The position numbers were made by a program, and so were the translations under genes. Positions 33,568-42,593 of a DNA stretch of 64,000 nt are shown in pieces. Origin of the DNA: Streptomyces sp. XM4193 (GTDB taxonomy: Bacteria > Actinomycetota > Actinomycetes > Streptomycetales > Streptomycetaceae); the NCBI RefSeq assembly GCF_023072595.1, contig NZ_JALLGK010000008.1:238044-302043 (forward strand), given 5' to 3'. The notes under the pieces were generated by a model. The model had not been told where the DNA came from. It made no database searches and saw only the letters and a list, made by a program, of their open reading frames with translations. Position 1 is the stretch's first letter. Each line of letters starts with the position of its first letter.

Positions 33568-35052
33568 GTGGAGTACGCCGAGTACCGCCGTCACGATGCG
33601 ACCGGCCTCGCCGAGCTGGTGGCCGGCGGCGAGGTCGCAGCCGGCGAGCTGCTGGAGACCGCCATCGCCCGCACCGAGGCCGTCAACGGCCGGGTCAACG
33701 CGGTGGTGCGCCCGATGTACGAGACCGCCCGCGCCCGAGCGGGGACAGAGCTGAACGGGCCGTTCGCCGGGGTGCCCTTCCTGATCAAGGACCTGTTGCA
33801 GGACTACGAGGGCGAGCCGACCGGCAGCGGTTGCGCCGCCCTGCGGGACGGCCCGCCGGCCGGGCGCAGCAGCGAGCCGGTGCGGCGCTGGCTCTCCTCC
33901 GGCCTGGTGGTGTTCGGCAAGACCAACACCCCGGAGTTCGGCATCAAGGGCGTCACCGAGCCCCGCGCGTACGGGCCCACCCGCAACCCCTGGGACACCG
34001 CGCGCACTTCGGGCGGGTCCTCGGGCGGGTCGGCGGCGGCGGTCGCGGCCGGGATCGTGCCGGTGGCCGGCGGAAACGACGGCGGCGGCTCGCTGCGGAT
34101 ACCCGCGGCGTGCTGCGGACTGTTCGCGCTCAAGCCGGGGCGCGGCCTGGTCCCCTGCGGACCGCTCCAGGCCGAGTACCTGCACGGCGCCGCGACCGAC
34201 GGCGTGATCTCGCGAACCGTACGGGACTCGGCGCGCATGCTCGACGTGCTGACCGAACTGCCGGACCCGGGCGGACCGTTCGAAGCCGCACGCCCCGAAC
34301 TGCCGTACGCCCAGGGTGCGTTGCGTGCACCGGGGCGGCTGCGGATCGGCTTCAGCACGCAGTCGCCGATCGGCACCGAGGTGCACCCCGAGGCAGTCGC
34401 GGCGGTCGAGTCGGCGGCGCGCTTGCTCAGCGGGCTGGGGCACGAGGTGGAGGAGGCCGAGACCGGCGTCGACGGACGCCAACTCGCCGAGGACTTCCTG
34501 GACATGTGGTACGGCCAGGTCGCCTTCACCCTCGACCACCGCCGACGGGAGACCGGCGCGAAGAGCAGCGCCTTCGAGCTGGACACCCGGCTGCTCGCCG
34601 CCGCGGGCCGGGCCACCCGCGCGCACCACTCCTTCGGCAGCCACCAGCGCTGGAACACCCACACCCGGGCGCTCGCCGACTTCCACCAGCGCTACGACCT
34701 GCTGCTCACCCCCTCGCTGGCCCGCCCGCCGGTGCGGGTCGGCGAGTTGGACACCCCCTCCTGGATGCAGACGGGCAGCAGGGCGCTGCTGGCGCTGGGG
34801 CTCGCGGGCAAGCTGGCCCGCACGAAGCTCTGGCGGGACGTGATCGTCGAGAACCTGGCCGCCACCCCGTACACGCAGCTCGCCAACATCACCGGACGCC
34901 CGGCGATGTCCGTACCGCTGCACCGCACCGCGGAGGGGCTGCCCCTGGGTGTCCAGTTCGTCGGCCCCTGGGGCAGCGAGACGACCCTGCTCGCGCTGGC
35001 CACGACGCTGGAGGACGCGAGCCCCTGGGCCGACCTCGAACCCCCGCTGTAG
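33568..35052 (+). CDS. Amidase (amidase-signature family)
   Basis: A 494-residue protein from GTG 33568 (CGAGGAGA 8 bases upstream). The Ser-cisSer-Lys triad is complete: Lys74 in PFLIKDLLQ, Ser151 in TSGGSSGGS, and Ser175 in GGSLRIPAACCG. The family hydrolyses carboxamides to acid plus ammonia. It has no signal peptide, and the genomic neighbours do not reveal the substrate. It is not a GatA, since no gatC/gatB genes are nearby. Confidence 0.94.
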   Translation: MEYAEYRRHDATGLAELVAGGEVAAGELLETAIARTEAVNGRVNAVVRPMYETARARAGTELNGPFAGVPFLIKDLLQDYEGEPTGSGCAALRDGPPAGRSSEPVRRWLSSGLVVFGKTNTPEFGIKGVTEPRAYGPTRNPWDTARTSGGSSGGSAAAVAAGIVPVAGGNDGGGSLRIPAACCGLFALKPGRGLVPCGPLQAEYLHGAATDGVISRTVRDSARMLDVLTELPDPGGPFEAARPELPYAQGALRAPGRLRIGFSTQSPIGTEVHPEAVAAVESAARLLSGLGHEVEEAETGVDGRQLAEDFLDMWYGQVAFTLDHRRRETGAKSSAFELDTRLLAAAGRATRAHHSFGSHQRWNTHTRALADFHQRYDLLLTPSLARPPVRVGELDTPSWMQTGSRALLALGLAGKLARTKLWRDVIVENLAATPYTQLANITGRPAMSVPLHRTAEGLPLGVQFVGPWGSETTLLALATTLEDASPWADLEPPL

Positions 35053-35069
35053 CGCGCGTCCGAACCGGC

Positions 35070-35175
35070 CACGACCAGCTGCGGAGCCGGGCGGTCGGGG
35101 TGCGCCGGGCGGGCGGGGTGCGGAGCCGGGTGGGCGGGGTGCGGCGGGCGGTCGGGGTGCGGCGGGCGGGTTCCG
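35070..35175. repeat. G-rich degenerate repeat between amidase and GNAT genes
   Basis: Imperfect units of GGTCGGGGTGCG(C/G)CGGGCGG repeat across the gap on the plus strand. The region could form G-rich structures; no terminator hairpin is evident. Confidence 0.6.
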
Positions 35176-35203
35176 GGGGCCGAGCGGAGTAGCCTCGACG
35201 GCC

Positions 35204-35701
35204 ATGAGCTGGCTGCCCGCGGACTTCGTCCACCCCGTCCATGTGCCCGTTCCCGGGACCGATCTGCATCTGCGGCCGATCCGCGAGGCGGACACCGCGA
35301 TCGACCACCCCGCAGTGATGGGCTCCCGCGAGCGGCTCTGGGAGATCTTCGGTCCCGCCTGGGGCTGGCCGGCCGAGTCGCTGAGCCTCGAGGACGACCG
35401 CGTGGACCTGCTGCGCCACGAGCGGGAGATCGCCGCCCACCAGTCGTTCAACTACGCGCTGTTGGACGCGCACGAGTCGGCGCTCCACGGCTGCGTGTAC
35501 ATCGACCCGCCCGAGCGCACCGGTGCCGACGCCGAGATCGCCTGGTGGGTGGTGGACGAGCTCGTCGGCAGCGCGCAGGAGCAGGCGCTGGACGCACTGG
35601 TGCCGCGGTGGATCGCCGAACAGTGGCCCTTCGAGCGACCCCGCTTCCTCGGCCGGGACATCTCCTGGGAGGAGTGGCTCACCCTGCCGCGAACCGCCTG
35701 A
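35204..35701 (+). CDS. GNAT-family N-acetyltransferase-like protein
   Basis: A 165-residue protein starting at ATG 35204. TDLHLRPIREADTAIDHPAV, FNYALLDAHESALHGCVYID and AEIAWWVVDELVGSAQEQAL follow the strand-helix order of the GNAT fold, but the acetyl-CoA motif A (Q/RxxGxG/A) is replaced by VGSAQEQAL, so cofactor binding may be altered. Substrate unknown. Confidence 0.75.
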   Translation: MSWLPADFVHPVHVPVPGTDLHLRPIREADTAIDHPAVMGSRERLWEIFGPAWGWPAESLSLEDDRVDLLRHEREIAAHQSFNYALLDAHESALHGCVYIDPPERTGADAEIAWWVVDELVGSAQEQALDALVPRWIAEQWPFERPRFLGRDISWEEWLTLPRTA

Positions 35702-35749
35702 CCGGCGACGGGCCGCGAGCCGGCCGGGGCGCGCGACTCCCGTACACAC

Positions 35750-35880
35750 CTGTGCACCACGCACGCACCCCGCACCGTGCGCGGGCCCGGCCCTCGTACG
35801 ACACGTGCGCGGGCCCGGTGCGTGCGCGGGCCCGGCGCGCGCGACTCCCGCACCGTGCGCGGGCCGGCAGGTGCGCGCGT
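35750..35880. repeat. Degenerate GTGCGCGGGCCCG repeat between convergent genes
   Basis: Several copies of CGTGCGCGGGCCCG(G) occur between the GNAT gene (plus) and the adenylyltransferase-like gene (minus). Each contains the palindrome GCGGGCCCGC-like core, so it may act as a transcription end region. No gene seen. Confidence 0.6.
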
Positions 35881-35889
35881 ACGGCCCGG

Positions 35890-36645
35890 TCAGCCGGTCG
35901 CGGTGTCGGTGCGGGATGCCAGGTGGTCCGCCAACGGCCGTACGAGTGCGCGCAGTTCGGGCGTCCAGCGCTCGTCGGCGTAGGTGGTGGAGCGGTAGAG
36001 GTCGCGTGCGTGGGCCAGCGCGGGACGCAGCTCGGCGGGCAGCCGGGGCAGCGCCCAGTCGGCGGCCGCGTCCTTGGCGAGGATGCCGCCGGTGTCGACG
36101 GTCGCCCACACCCGGGCGAGCGTGAGCAGGACGTTGCGGGTGTCGTCCTCGACCTCCGCGAGCAGGGCCGGGACGCCGGCGACGCTCGCGCGGACCACGT
36201 CGGCGTGCGGGACCCGCGGCAGCAGTTCGGCGGGCGGCGCCCCGAGGAGCGTACGGCCGTCGGCGCGGGCCATGGTGATCAGGAGCGCAAGGTCGGGCAT
36301 CGGCTCCCGGGCGGGCACGACGCCGGCCTCGTACTCGGCGCGCAACCACTCGCCGTAGAGGTAGTCGGCGGTGGGCGGGTGGCTCCAGGGGGTGAGGTCG
36401 GGGGCCGCGAGCACCAGGAGCTCGACCGGCCGCAGCCGCTCCGAGATCCCGGACAGCCGCAGCAACTCCGCGGTGAGCGTGCGCCGTTGACCCGGCGAGA
36501 GGGAGGTGCCGACGACGGCGAGCACGTCCAGATCGCTGGCGGGTCGGAGGCCGGAGGTGGTGGCGGAGCCGTGCAGATGGACGCCCCGCAGTTCCTGCCC
36601 CAGCGTCTCGTCCAACAGCTCGGTGACACGGTTGAGTTGGTCCAC
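35890..36645 (-). CDS. Aminoglycoside 3''-adenylyltransferase-like nucleotidyltransferase
   Basis: A 251-residue protein (GTG 36645). LRGVHLHGSATTSGLRPASD then LDVLAVV gives the nucleotidyltransferase GS-x-D-x-D metal site. LLVLAAPDLTPWSHPPTADY then LYGEWLR, PDLALLITMARADGRTLLG and the C-terminal DUF4111 helices (NVLLTLARVWATVDTGGILA) match the AadA/ANT(3'')(9) architecture. Enzymes of this type adenylylate streptomycin or spectinomycin. Actinomycete chromosomal members often lack proven resistance activity, so drug inactivation is a prediction. Divergent from cobL. Confidence 0.85.
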   Translation of the reverse strand: MDQLNRVTELLDETLGQELRGVHLHGSATTSGLRPASDLDVLAVVGTSLSPGQRRTLTAELLRLSGISERLRPVELLVLAAPDLTPWSHPPTADYLYGEWLRAEYEAGVVPAREPMPDLALLITMARADGRTLLGAPPAELLPRVPHADVVRASVAGVPALLAEVEDDTRNVLLTLARVWATVDTGGILAKDAAADWALPRLPAELRPALAHARDLYRSTTYADERWTPELRALVRPLADHLASRTDTATG

Positions 36646-36835
36646 GGAGGTCGAGCCTAGGGGTTCGACCGGCGCTCGGGCACGCACCGGCGTCCGGTCG
36701 GCTGGGCGGACACCGGACGACACGTGCACGAGCAGCGTCCGGACCCGTGACCTGCGCGGTATCGCGGTCCGATGGAGAATCGAGGCAGCCGCCCGCCTAC
36801 AGTGGCACCAGTCCCAGAACGTCGAGGTACCGGCA

Positions 36836-38248
36836 TTGAGCAGCGAGAATCCCCACCCGGTGACAGTCGTCGGCATCGGCGCCGACGGCTGGGAAGGGCT
36901 CTCCGAAGCCTCCCGTGACGCGCTGCGCGCCGCCGACGTCATCCTCGGCGGCGCCCGCCAGCTCGCGCTGGTGCCGCCGCGGGAGTGTTCGGCCACGCTG
37001 GAGGCCTGGCCCTCGCCGCTGCGCAGGGCCGTGGTGCCGAGGATGGCGGCGCTGGCGGGGCGACGGGTGGCGGTGCTGGCCAGCGGCGACCCGATGTTCT
37101 ACGGCATCGGCCGCACTCTGGGCGAGGAGCTGGGCTACGAGCGGCTGCGCGTGCTGCCGCATCCGTCCTCGATGTCCTACGCCTGCGCCCGGCTCGGCTG
37201 GCCCTCGCAGGAGACCGACGTGGTCTCGGTCGTCGGCCGCCCGCTGGAACGCGTCGCGGCCCGGCTCCACGACGGGCGCCGGCTGCTCGTCCTCAGCTCC
37301 GACGCGCAGACCCCCGCACGCCTGGCCCGGCTGCTGCGCGAGCGCGGGTTCGGACCGAGCAGCATGTGGGTGCTCGAACAGCTCGGCGGCGCCCGCGAAC
37401 GCCTGCTCCGAGGCACCGCCGACCGGTGGGACGCCGAGCCCGGCGACCGTCTCAACCTCGTCGCCGTCCACTGCGCACGGGCCGAGGGCGCGCTGCGGCT
37501 GGGCGCGGTGCCGGGGCTGCCGGACGAGGCGTACGAGAGCGACGGCCAGCTCACCAAACGCCATGTCCGCGCCGCCACCCTCACCGCACTCGCTCCCGCT
37601 CCGGGCGAGCGGCTGTGGGACGTCGGCGGCGGCTCCGGATCGATCGCGATCGAGTGGCTGCGCACCCACCCCAGCTGCACCGCGCACACGGTCGAGCGCG
37701 ACGCCACCCGCTGCGAGCGCATCGTGCGCAACGCGCACCGGCTCGGCGTCCCCGAACTGCACGTGCTCACCGGCCGGGCGCCCGAGGCACTCGACCAACT
37801 CCCCACTCCGGACGCGGTGTTCGTCGGCGGCGGAGTGACCACACCCGGCCTGCTGGAGACCTGCTGGCGGGCGCTGCCGCCCGGCGGCCGACTGGTCGCC
37901 AACGCGGTCACCCTGGAGTCCGAGGCGCTGCTGGCCCGGTGGTACGCACGACACGGCGGCGAACTGATCCGCCTCGCGGTCAGCCACGCCCGGCCGGTCG
38001 GCGGCTTCACGGGCTGGCGGCAGGCGATGCCCGTCACCCAGTGGGCCGCGGTCAGGGGCGACGACGACCCCGACGACGGCCCCGGCACCGGGCCGGAGGC
38101 CGGACCGGGCGCGCGGCGCGGTGCGGCGGTGGAGGGCGAAGTGCGGGGCGCGCCGGGCCCGTTGACCGGGCGCGGTGTGAGCGGCGAGAGCGGCGGGACC
38201 GACGAGCACGACGCAACGGCAGCAGAGGAAGTGGAAGACCGACCATGA
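36836..38248 (+). CDS. cobL: Precorrin-6Y C5,15-methyltransferase (decarboxylating)
   Basis: A 470-residue protein; TTG 36836 is chosen because GAGG precedes it, and GTG 36860 is the alternative. The N-terminal CbiE half (VTVVGIGADGWEGLSEASRD, VLASGDPMFYGIGRTL) is fused to a CbiT half (LWDVGGGSGSIAIEWLR for SAM binding, FVGGGVTTPGLLETCW). CobL methylates precorrin-6B at C5 and C15 and removes the acetate side chain. A disordered Gly/Glu/Asp tail of about 65 residues follows. Its stop overlaps cobM by four bases. Confidence 0.96.
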   Translation: MSSENPHPVTVVGIGADGWEGLSEASRDALRAADVILGGARQLALVPPRECSATLEAWPSPLRRAVVPRMAALAGRRVAVLASGDPMFYGIGRTLGEELGYERLRVLPHPSSMSYACARLGWPSQETDVVSVVGRPLERVAARLHDGRRLLVLSSDAQTPARLARLLRERGFGPSSMWVLEQLGGARERLLRGTADRWDAEPGDRLNLVAVHCARAEGALRLGAVPGLPDEAYESDGQLTKRHVRAATLTALAPAPGERLWDVGGGSGSIAIEWLRTHPSCTAHTVERDATRCERIVRNAHRLGVPELHVLTGRAPEALDQLPTPDAVFVGGGVTTPGLLETCWRALPPGGRLVANAVTLESEALLARWYARHGGELIRLAVSHARPVGGFTGWRQAMPVTQWAAVRGDDDPDDGPGTGPEAGPGARRGAAVEGEVRGAPGPLTGRGVSGESGGTDEHDATAAEEVEDRP

Positions 38249-39009
38249 CCGTGTACTTCATCGGGGCGGGCCCCGGCGCCGCCGACCTCATCACCGTGCG
38301 CGGCGCCCGCACACTCGCCTCATGCCGGGTCTGCCTGTACGCCGGCAGTCTGGTGCCGAGGGAGCTGCTGGCCGAATGCCCGGACGACGCGCGGCTGGTG
38401 GACACCGCCAACCTCGATCTGGACCGCATCACACAGGAGTTGACCGCCGCCCACGAGGCCGGACACGACGTCGCCCGGCTGCACTCCGGCGACCCTTCGG
38501 TCTTCAGCGCGGTCGCCGAGCAGATGCGGAGACTGGACGAGGCCGGCGTGCCCTACGAAGTGGTCCCCGGCGTACCGGCGTTCGCCGCCGCGGCCGCGGC
38601 GCTGAAGCGGGAGCTGACCGTTCCGGAGGTCGGGCAGACCGTGATCCTGACGCGTATCGCCCGGCGCGCCACCGCCATGCCGCCGGGCGAGGACCTCGCC
38701 ACCCTGGGGCGCAGCGGCGCACTGCTCGTGCTCCATCTGGCCACCCGGCACGTGGAGGCGGTCGTCGAGGAGCTGCTGCCGCACTACGGACCCCGGTGCC
38801 CCGCCGCGGTCGTCGCCATGGCGAGCCGTCCCGACGAGGTCGTACTGCGCGGAACCCTGGCCGACATCGCCGAACTCACGCAGGAGGCAGGGCTGTTGCG
38901 CACCGCGGTCATCATCGTCGGACGGACGCTCGCCGCCGAGTCGTTCCCCGACAGCCACCTCTACTCGCCGGACCGCGACCGCCCCGCGGAAGGCTGCGCG
39001 GCGCTGTGA
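38245..39009 (+). CDS. cobM: Precorrin-4 C11-methyltransferase
   Basis: A 254-residue tetrapyrrole methylase starting at ATG 38245 inside the cobL stop. MTVYFIGAGPGAADLITVRG and VCLYAGSLVPRELL are diagnostic for CobM/CbiF. VARLHSGDPSVFSAVAEQMR and YEVVPGVPAFAAAAAALKRE complete the SAM and substrate sites. It methylates C11 of precorrin-4 in the aerobic pathway. Coupled to cobK by a GTGA overlap. Confidence 0.97.
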   Translation: MTVYFIGAGPGAADLITVRGARTLASCRVCLYAGSLVPRELLAECPDDARLVDTANLDLDRITQELTAAHEAGHDVARLHSGDPSVFSAVAEQMRRLDEAGVPYEVVPGVPAFAAAAAALKRELTVPEVGQTVILTRIARRATAMPPGEDLATLGRSGALLVLHLATRHVEAVVEELLPHYGPRCPAAVVAMASRPDEVVLRGTLADIAELTQEAGLLRTAVIIVGRTLAAESFPDSHLYSPDRDRPAEGCAAL

Positions 39010-39752
39010 AGCATGTGCTGATTCTGGGCGGCACCGCCGACGCCCGTCATCTCGCCGCCGAACTCCTCGCACAGCGACCGGAGTTGAAAGTCACCAGTTC
39101 GCTCGCCGGACGGGTGGCCCGCCCCCGGCTGCCGAACGGCGGCGTACGGATCGGCGGTTTCGGCGGAGCGGCCGGCCTGGCGGCCTGGCTCCGGGCCCAC
39201 CGGGTGGACGCCCTCGTCGACGCCACCCACCCCTTCGCCGCCACGATGAGCCGCAACGCGGCGCGGGCCGCCGCGGACACCGGCGTCCCGCTGCTCGCCG
39301 TACGCCGCCCGCCCTGGCGCCCGGAGCCCGGCGACCGCTGGCACGAGGTCGGGTCGCTCGACGAAGCCGCCGCTCTGCTGCCGGAGCTGGGCCGCCGGGC
39401 CTTCCTCACCACCGGACGCGGCGAACTGCGCCCCTTCCGCGACCGCGCACCCCTGCTCTGGTACCTCATCCGCTCCGTCGACGCCCCCGACCCGGCCGAC
39501 TGCCCACCGCACCACCAACTCCGGCTCTCCCGAGGCCCGTTCACCCTGGAGGGCGAAAGGGCCCTGCTCGCCGACCACCACATCGACGTGCTCGTCACCA
39601 AGAACAGCGGCGGCTCCGCCACCGCCCCCAAACTCCTCGCCGCACGCGAACGCGGCATCCCCGTCGTGCTGTTGAGCCGGCCGCCGAGCCCCGACGGCGT
39701 ACCAGCCGCCTCCGACGTCCAGGAAGCGCTGCGGCTGCTCCTCTCCCGGTGA
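39006..39752 (+). CDS. cobK: Precorrin-6A reductase
   Basis: A 248-residue protein from GTG 39006 overlapping the cobM stop. HVLILGGTADARHLAAEL begins the Rossmann domain; ALVDATHPFAATMSRNA and VLVTKNSGGSATAPKLLAAR are conserved CobK/CbiJ motifs. It reduces precorrin-6A to 6B with NADPH. Last gene of the cobLMK operon. Confidence 0.96.
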   Translation: MKHVLILGGTADARHLAAELLAQRPELKVTSSLAGRVARPRLPNGGVRIGGFGGAAGLAAWLRAHRVDALVDATHPFAATMSRNAARAAADTGVPLLAVRRPPWRPEPGDRWHEVGSLDEAAALLPELGRRAFLTTGRGELRPFRDRAPLLWYLIRSVDAPDPADCPPHHQLRLSRGPFTLEGERALLADHHIDVLVTKNSGGSATAPKLLAARERGIPVVLLSRPPSPDGVPAASDVQEALRLLLSR

Positions 39753-40263
39753 ACACCGCGAGGGCGGTGGGCGGTTGGTGCGGTGTGCGGTTGGTGCGCG
39801 GTGGGCGGTTGGTGCGCGATGGGCGGCGTGTGGGTGGTGCGTGGCGGGCGGCGCACAGCCTCGGAGGCCGAAGTCCGTTCGCCGGGCGGGGAGTTCAGTG
39901 GCGGCGGCGCGCGGCATGGGGTCGACCGCTGCCCGGCGGCGCAGGTGGACGGTGTCGGGGTTCGTCGTCTGTGGACGGCTCCGGCTCACCGGCCGTGGCG
40001 GCGCCTACAGGGGCGTTCGCGTGCCGTCGAGGGACCTTGAGCCTTGACGCCGGGTCGGCCGAAGCAGCCCGCGGGACGCCGCGGTTCACGCGCCCACGAC
40101 GCGTACGGCGATGCTTCCCGCAGCGCGAGAACGCACAGCGTCGGCGTACGGGTGACGGGTTCGTGCGGTGAGCCCGAACCGCCCCCCGAGCCGGGAGCTT
40201 CGAACCGGTTCGAAGCTCCCGAGCCGGGCCGGCCCGGCCCGGCCGCGGGCGTGAACGGGCCGG
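39753..40263. other. Convergent gap between cobK and cobIJ
   Basis: No supported gene. The first 80 bases contain imperfect tandem copies of GGGCGGTTGGTGCG. The only strong structure is the palindrome at 40192-40221, entered separately. Confidence 0.5.
40192..40221. terminator. 30-bp perfect palindrome, likely bidirectional terminator of the two cob operons
   Basis: CGGGAGCTTCGAACC is followed directly by its reverse complement GGTTCGAAGCTCCCG. As RNA it forms an 13-pair stem with a tight CCGG turn on either strand. It lies 42 bases beyond the cobIJ stop, between convergent cob operons. Confidence 0.6.
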
Positions 40264-41943
40264 TCAGGCCGGGTAGTTGCGCGGGGTCCAGACGGCGGGG
40301 GCGTCCCGGTCGCCGCGCCGTACGGCCCGGGTGCGCGAGCTGCCGACGAGCAGGATCGTGCGCATGTCGACGTCCTGCGGGTCGAGTTCGGCCAGCGGTA
40401 CGGTCCGTACGCGCTCCCCGGGCCCGCCCACATCGCGGGCGAGCACCACCGGGGTGTCGGGGGCACGGTGCTCCAGCAGCAGCTCACGCGCCTTGGCCAC
40501 CTGCCAGGTGCGGCTGCGCGAACCGGGGTTGTACAGCGCCAGCGCCAGGTCCGCCCCGGCGGCGGCACGCAGCCGTTCGGCGATGACCTCCCAGGGCTTG
40601 AGGCGGTCGGAGAGCGAGATCGTCGCGTAGTCGTGGCCGAGCGGTGCGCCGACTCTGGAGGCGGCGGCGTGCGCGGCGGTGACCCCGGGCACGACCCGCA
40701 CCGGTACATCGGTGTACGGCTCCGCCGAGGCGGCCTCCAGCACGGCGGTGGCCATCGCGAAGACCCCCGGATCGCCCGAGGAGACCACCGCGACACGTCG
40801 GCCGCGACGTGCCAACTCCAGGGCGTACTCGGCGCGTTCGGCCTCCACCTTGTTGTCGGAGGCGTGCCGTCCCTGGCCGGGGCGGCGCGGTGTGCGGTCC
40901 AGATAGGTGGTGTAGCCGACCAGTTCCTGTGCTGCGGCGAGCTCGCCGCGCGCCTGCGGCGTGAGCCAGTTCGGCCCGGCCGGCCCCAGGCCGACGACCA
41001 CCACCTCCCCGTGCGACGGCGCGGGCGGCGGGTTGGAGACGCGCGAGGGCAGCACGGCGACGGAGAAGTACGGAACCGTCGACTCGTCCGCCTCCACCAG
41101 CGGCCCGGTGCGCTCGCCCGCCATCGTCGCCCGCTCGACGTACCGCGCCTCCGGCAGCCGCCCGGCGGCGTCGAACGCCCTGCGCACCGCGGGGAAGGTG
41201 CGGCCGAGCTTCATCACCACCGCGGCGTCGGTGGCGGCCAGGCGCGCGGCCAGCTCCTCCTCCGGGAGGGTGCCGGGGAGGATCGTGAGGACCTCCTCGC
41301 CCTCCGCGAGCGGCGTACCGAGCCGCGCGGCCGCGGCGCTGACGGAGGTGACCCCCGGGATCACCTCGGTCGGATAGCGGTCCGCCAGGCGCTTGTGCAT
41401 GTGCATGTAGGAGCCGTAGAAGAGCGGGTCGCCCTCGGCCAGCACCGCCACCGTGCGGCCCGCGTCCAGATGCGCCGCGAGCCGGGCGGCGGACTCGGCG
41501 TAGAACTCCTCCATCGCGCCCCGGTAGCCGCCCGGGTGATCGGTGGTGCCGGTGGTGACCGGGTAGACCAGCGGCTCCTCGATGTGGTTCTCGGTGAGGT
41601 GCCGGGCCGCGATGGAACGCGCGATCGAACGCCCGTGCCGGGCACTGTGGTACGCGACGACGTCCGCCGCGGCGATGACCTCCACCGCGCGCAGGGTCAT
41701 CAGCGAGGGATCGCCGGGACCGAGCCCGACGCCGTACAGCCGGCCGCGGCCCGACCCGTCGACCGCACGCGGGTCGGGTGCGGTGGCGGGTGCGGTGGCG
41801 GAGCCGGGGGCGGTGGCGGAGTTGGGGGCCGCGGCGGATGCGGCAGCGAGGGCGGGTGCTGCGGCGTCGGGGGCGGCTGTGGCGGCGTCGGGGGTCGGCG
41901 AGTTCGACGGGGCAGGGGTGCGGGAGGCGTTCATGTCGGTCAT
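40264..41943 (-). CDS. cobIJ: Fused precorrin-2 C20-methyltransferase / precorrin-3B C17-methyltransferase
   Basis: A 559-residue protein whose ATG (41943) overlaps the cobH stop. Residues 1-63 are an Ala/Pro/Thr-rich linker. Residues about 64-310 form CobI (RLYGVGLGPGDPSLMTLRAV, VAVLAEGDPLFYGSYMHMHK). Residues about 320-559 form CobJ (VVVVGLGPAGPNWLTPQARG, VVSSGDPGVFAMATAVLEAA). This fusion is normal in actinobacteria. The Ala-rich N-terminus is longer than usual, and its coding DNA is G-rich and repetitive. Confidence 0.96.
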   Translation of the reverse strand: MTDMNASRTPAPSNSPTPDAATAAPDAAAPALAAASAAAPNSATAPGSATAPATAPDPRAVDGSGRGRLYGVGLGPGDPSLMTLRAVEVIAAADVVAYHSARHGRSIARSIAARHLTENHIEEPLVYPVTTGTTDHPGGYRGAMEEFYAESAARLAAHLDAGRTVAVLAEGDPLFYGSYMHMHKRLADRYPTEVIPGVTSVSAAAARLGTPLAEGEEVLTILPGTLPEEELAARLAATDAAVVMKLGRTFPAVRRAFDAAGRLPEARYVERATMAGERTGPLVEADESTVPYFSVAVLPSRVSNPPPAPSHGEVVVVGLGPAGPNWLTPQARGELAAAQELVGYTTYLDRTPRRPGQGRHASDNKVEAERAEYALELARRGRRVAVVSSGDPGVFAMATAVLEAASAEPYTDVPVRVVPGVTAAHAAASRVGAPLGHDYATISLSDRLKPWEVIAERLRAAAGADLALALYNPGSRSRTWQVAKARELLLEHRAPDTPVVLARDVGGPGERVRTVPLAELDPQDVDMRTILLVGSSRTRAVRRGDRDAPAVWTPRNYPA

Positions 41944-42593
41944 TCCGTCTCGCTCGCGATCGCGTTCAGGGCGGCGACGGCGATGGCGCTGCCGCCGCGT
42001 CGTCCACGTACCACCAGGTGTTCCAGCGGCCCCTGGGCGCCGGAGTACTCGGCGAGGGCGTCCTTGGACTCGGCGGCTCCGACGAAGCCGACCGGGACGC
42101 CGATCACCGCCGCCGGACGCGGCAGTCGACCTGCGTCGATCAGCTCCAGCAGGCGGAAGAGCGCGGTCGGCGCGTTGCCGACGGCGACGACCGAACCGGC
42201 CAGGCGGTCGCCCCACAGGTCGAGGGCCGCGGCGCTGCGGGTGGTCGCGTGCCGTGCGGCGAGTTCGGGCACCCGGGGGTCGGCCAGCGTGCAGACCACC
42301 TCGTTGTCGGCCGGCAGCCGCTTGCGGGTGACACCGCTGGCGATCATCGCGACATCGCAGAAGATCGGCGCACCGGCGCGGAGCGCGGCACGCGCGTCGG
42401 CGACGACTCGCGGCGTGTGGACGAGGTCCCGCACCAGGTCGGTCATGCCGCAGGCGTGGATCATCCGCACCGCGACCTGCGCCACATCGGCGGGAAGCCC
42501 GGCGAGATCCGCCTCGGCACGGATGGTGGCGAAGGACTCGCGGTAGATCGCCGCGCCGTCCTTCTCGTACTCGAACACTGTGGAGTCGCTCAT
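41940..42593 (-). CDS. cobH: Precorrin-8X methylmutase
   Basis: A 217-residue protein. VRMIHACGMTDLVRDLVHTP holds the catalytic His; APIFCDVAMIASGVTRKRLP and GNAPTALFRLLELIDAGRLP are diagnostic. AVIGVPVGFVGAAESKDAL closes the fold. CobH moves the C11 methyl to C12, giving hydrogenobyrinate. Overlaps cobG and cobIJ by four bases each. Confidence 0.97.
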   Translation of the reverse strand: MSDSTVFEYEKDGAAIYRESFATIRAEADLAGLPADVAQVAVRMIHACGMTDLVRDLVHTPRVVADARAALRAGAPIFCDVAMIASGVTRKRLPADNEVVCTLADPRVPELAARHATTRSAAALDLWGDRLAGSVVAVGNAPTALFRLLELIDAGRLPRPAAVIGVPVGFVGAAESKDALAEYSGAQGPLEHLVVRGRRGGSAIAVAALNAIASETE

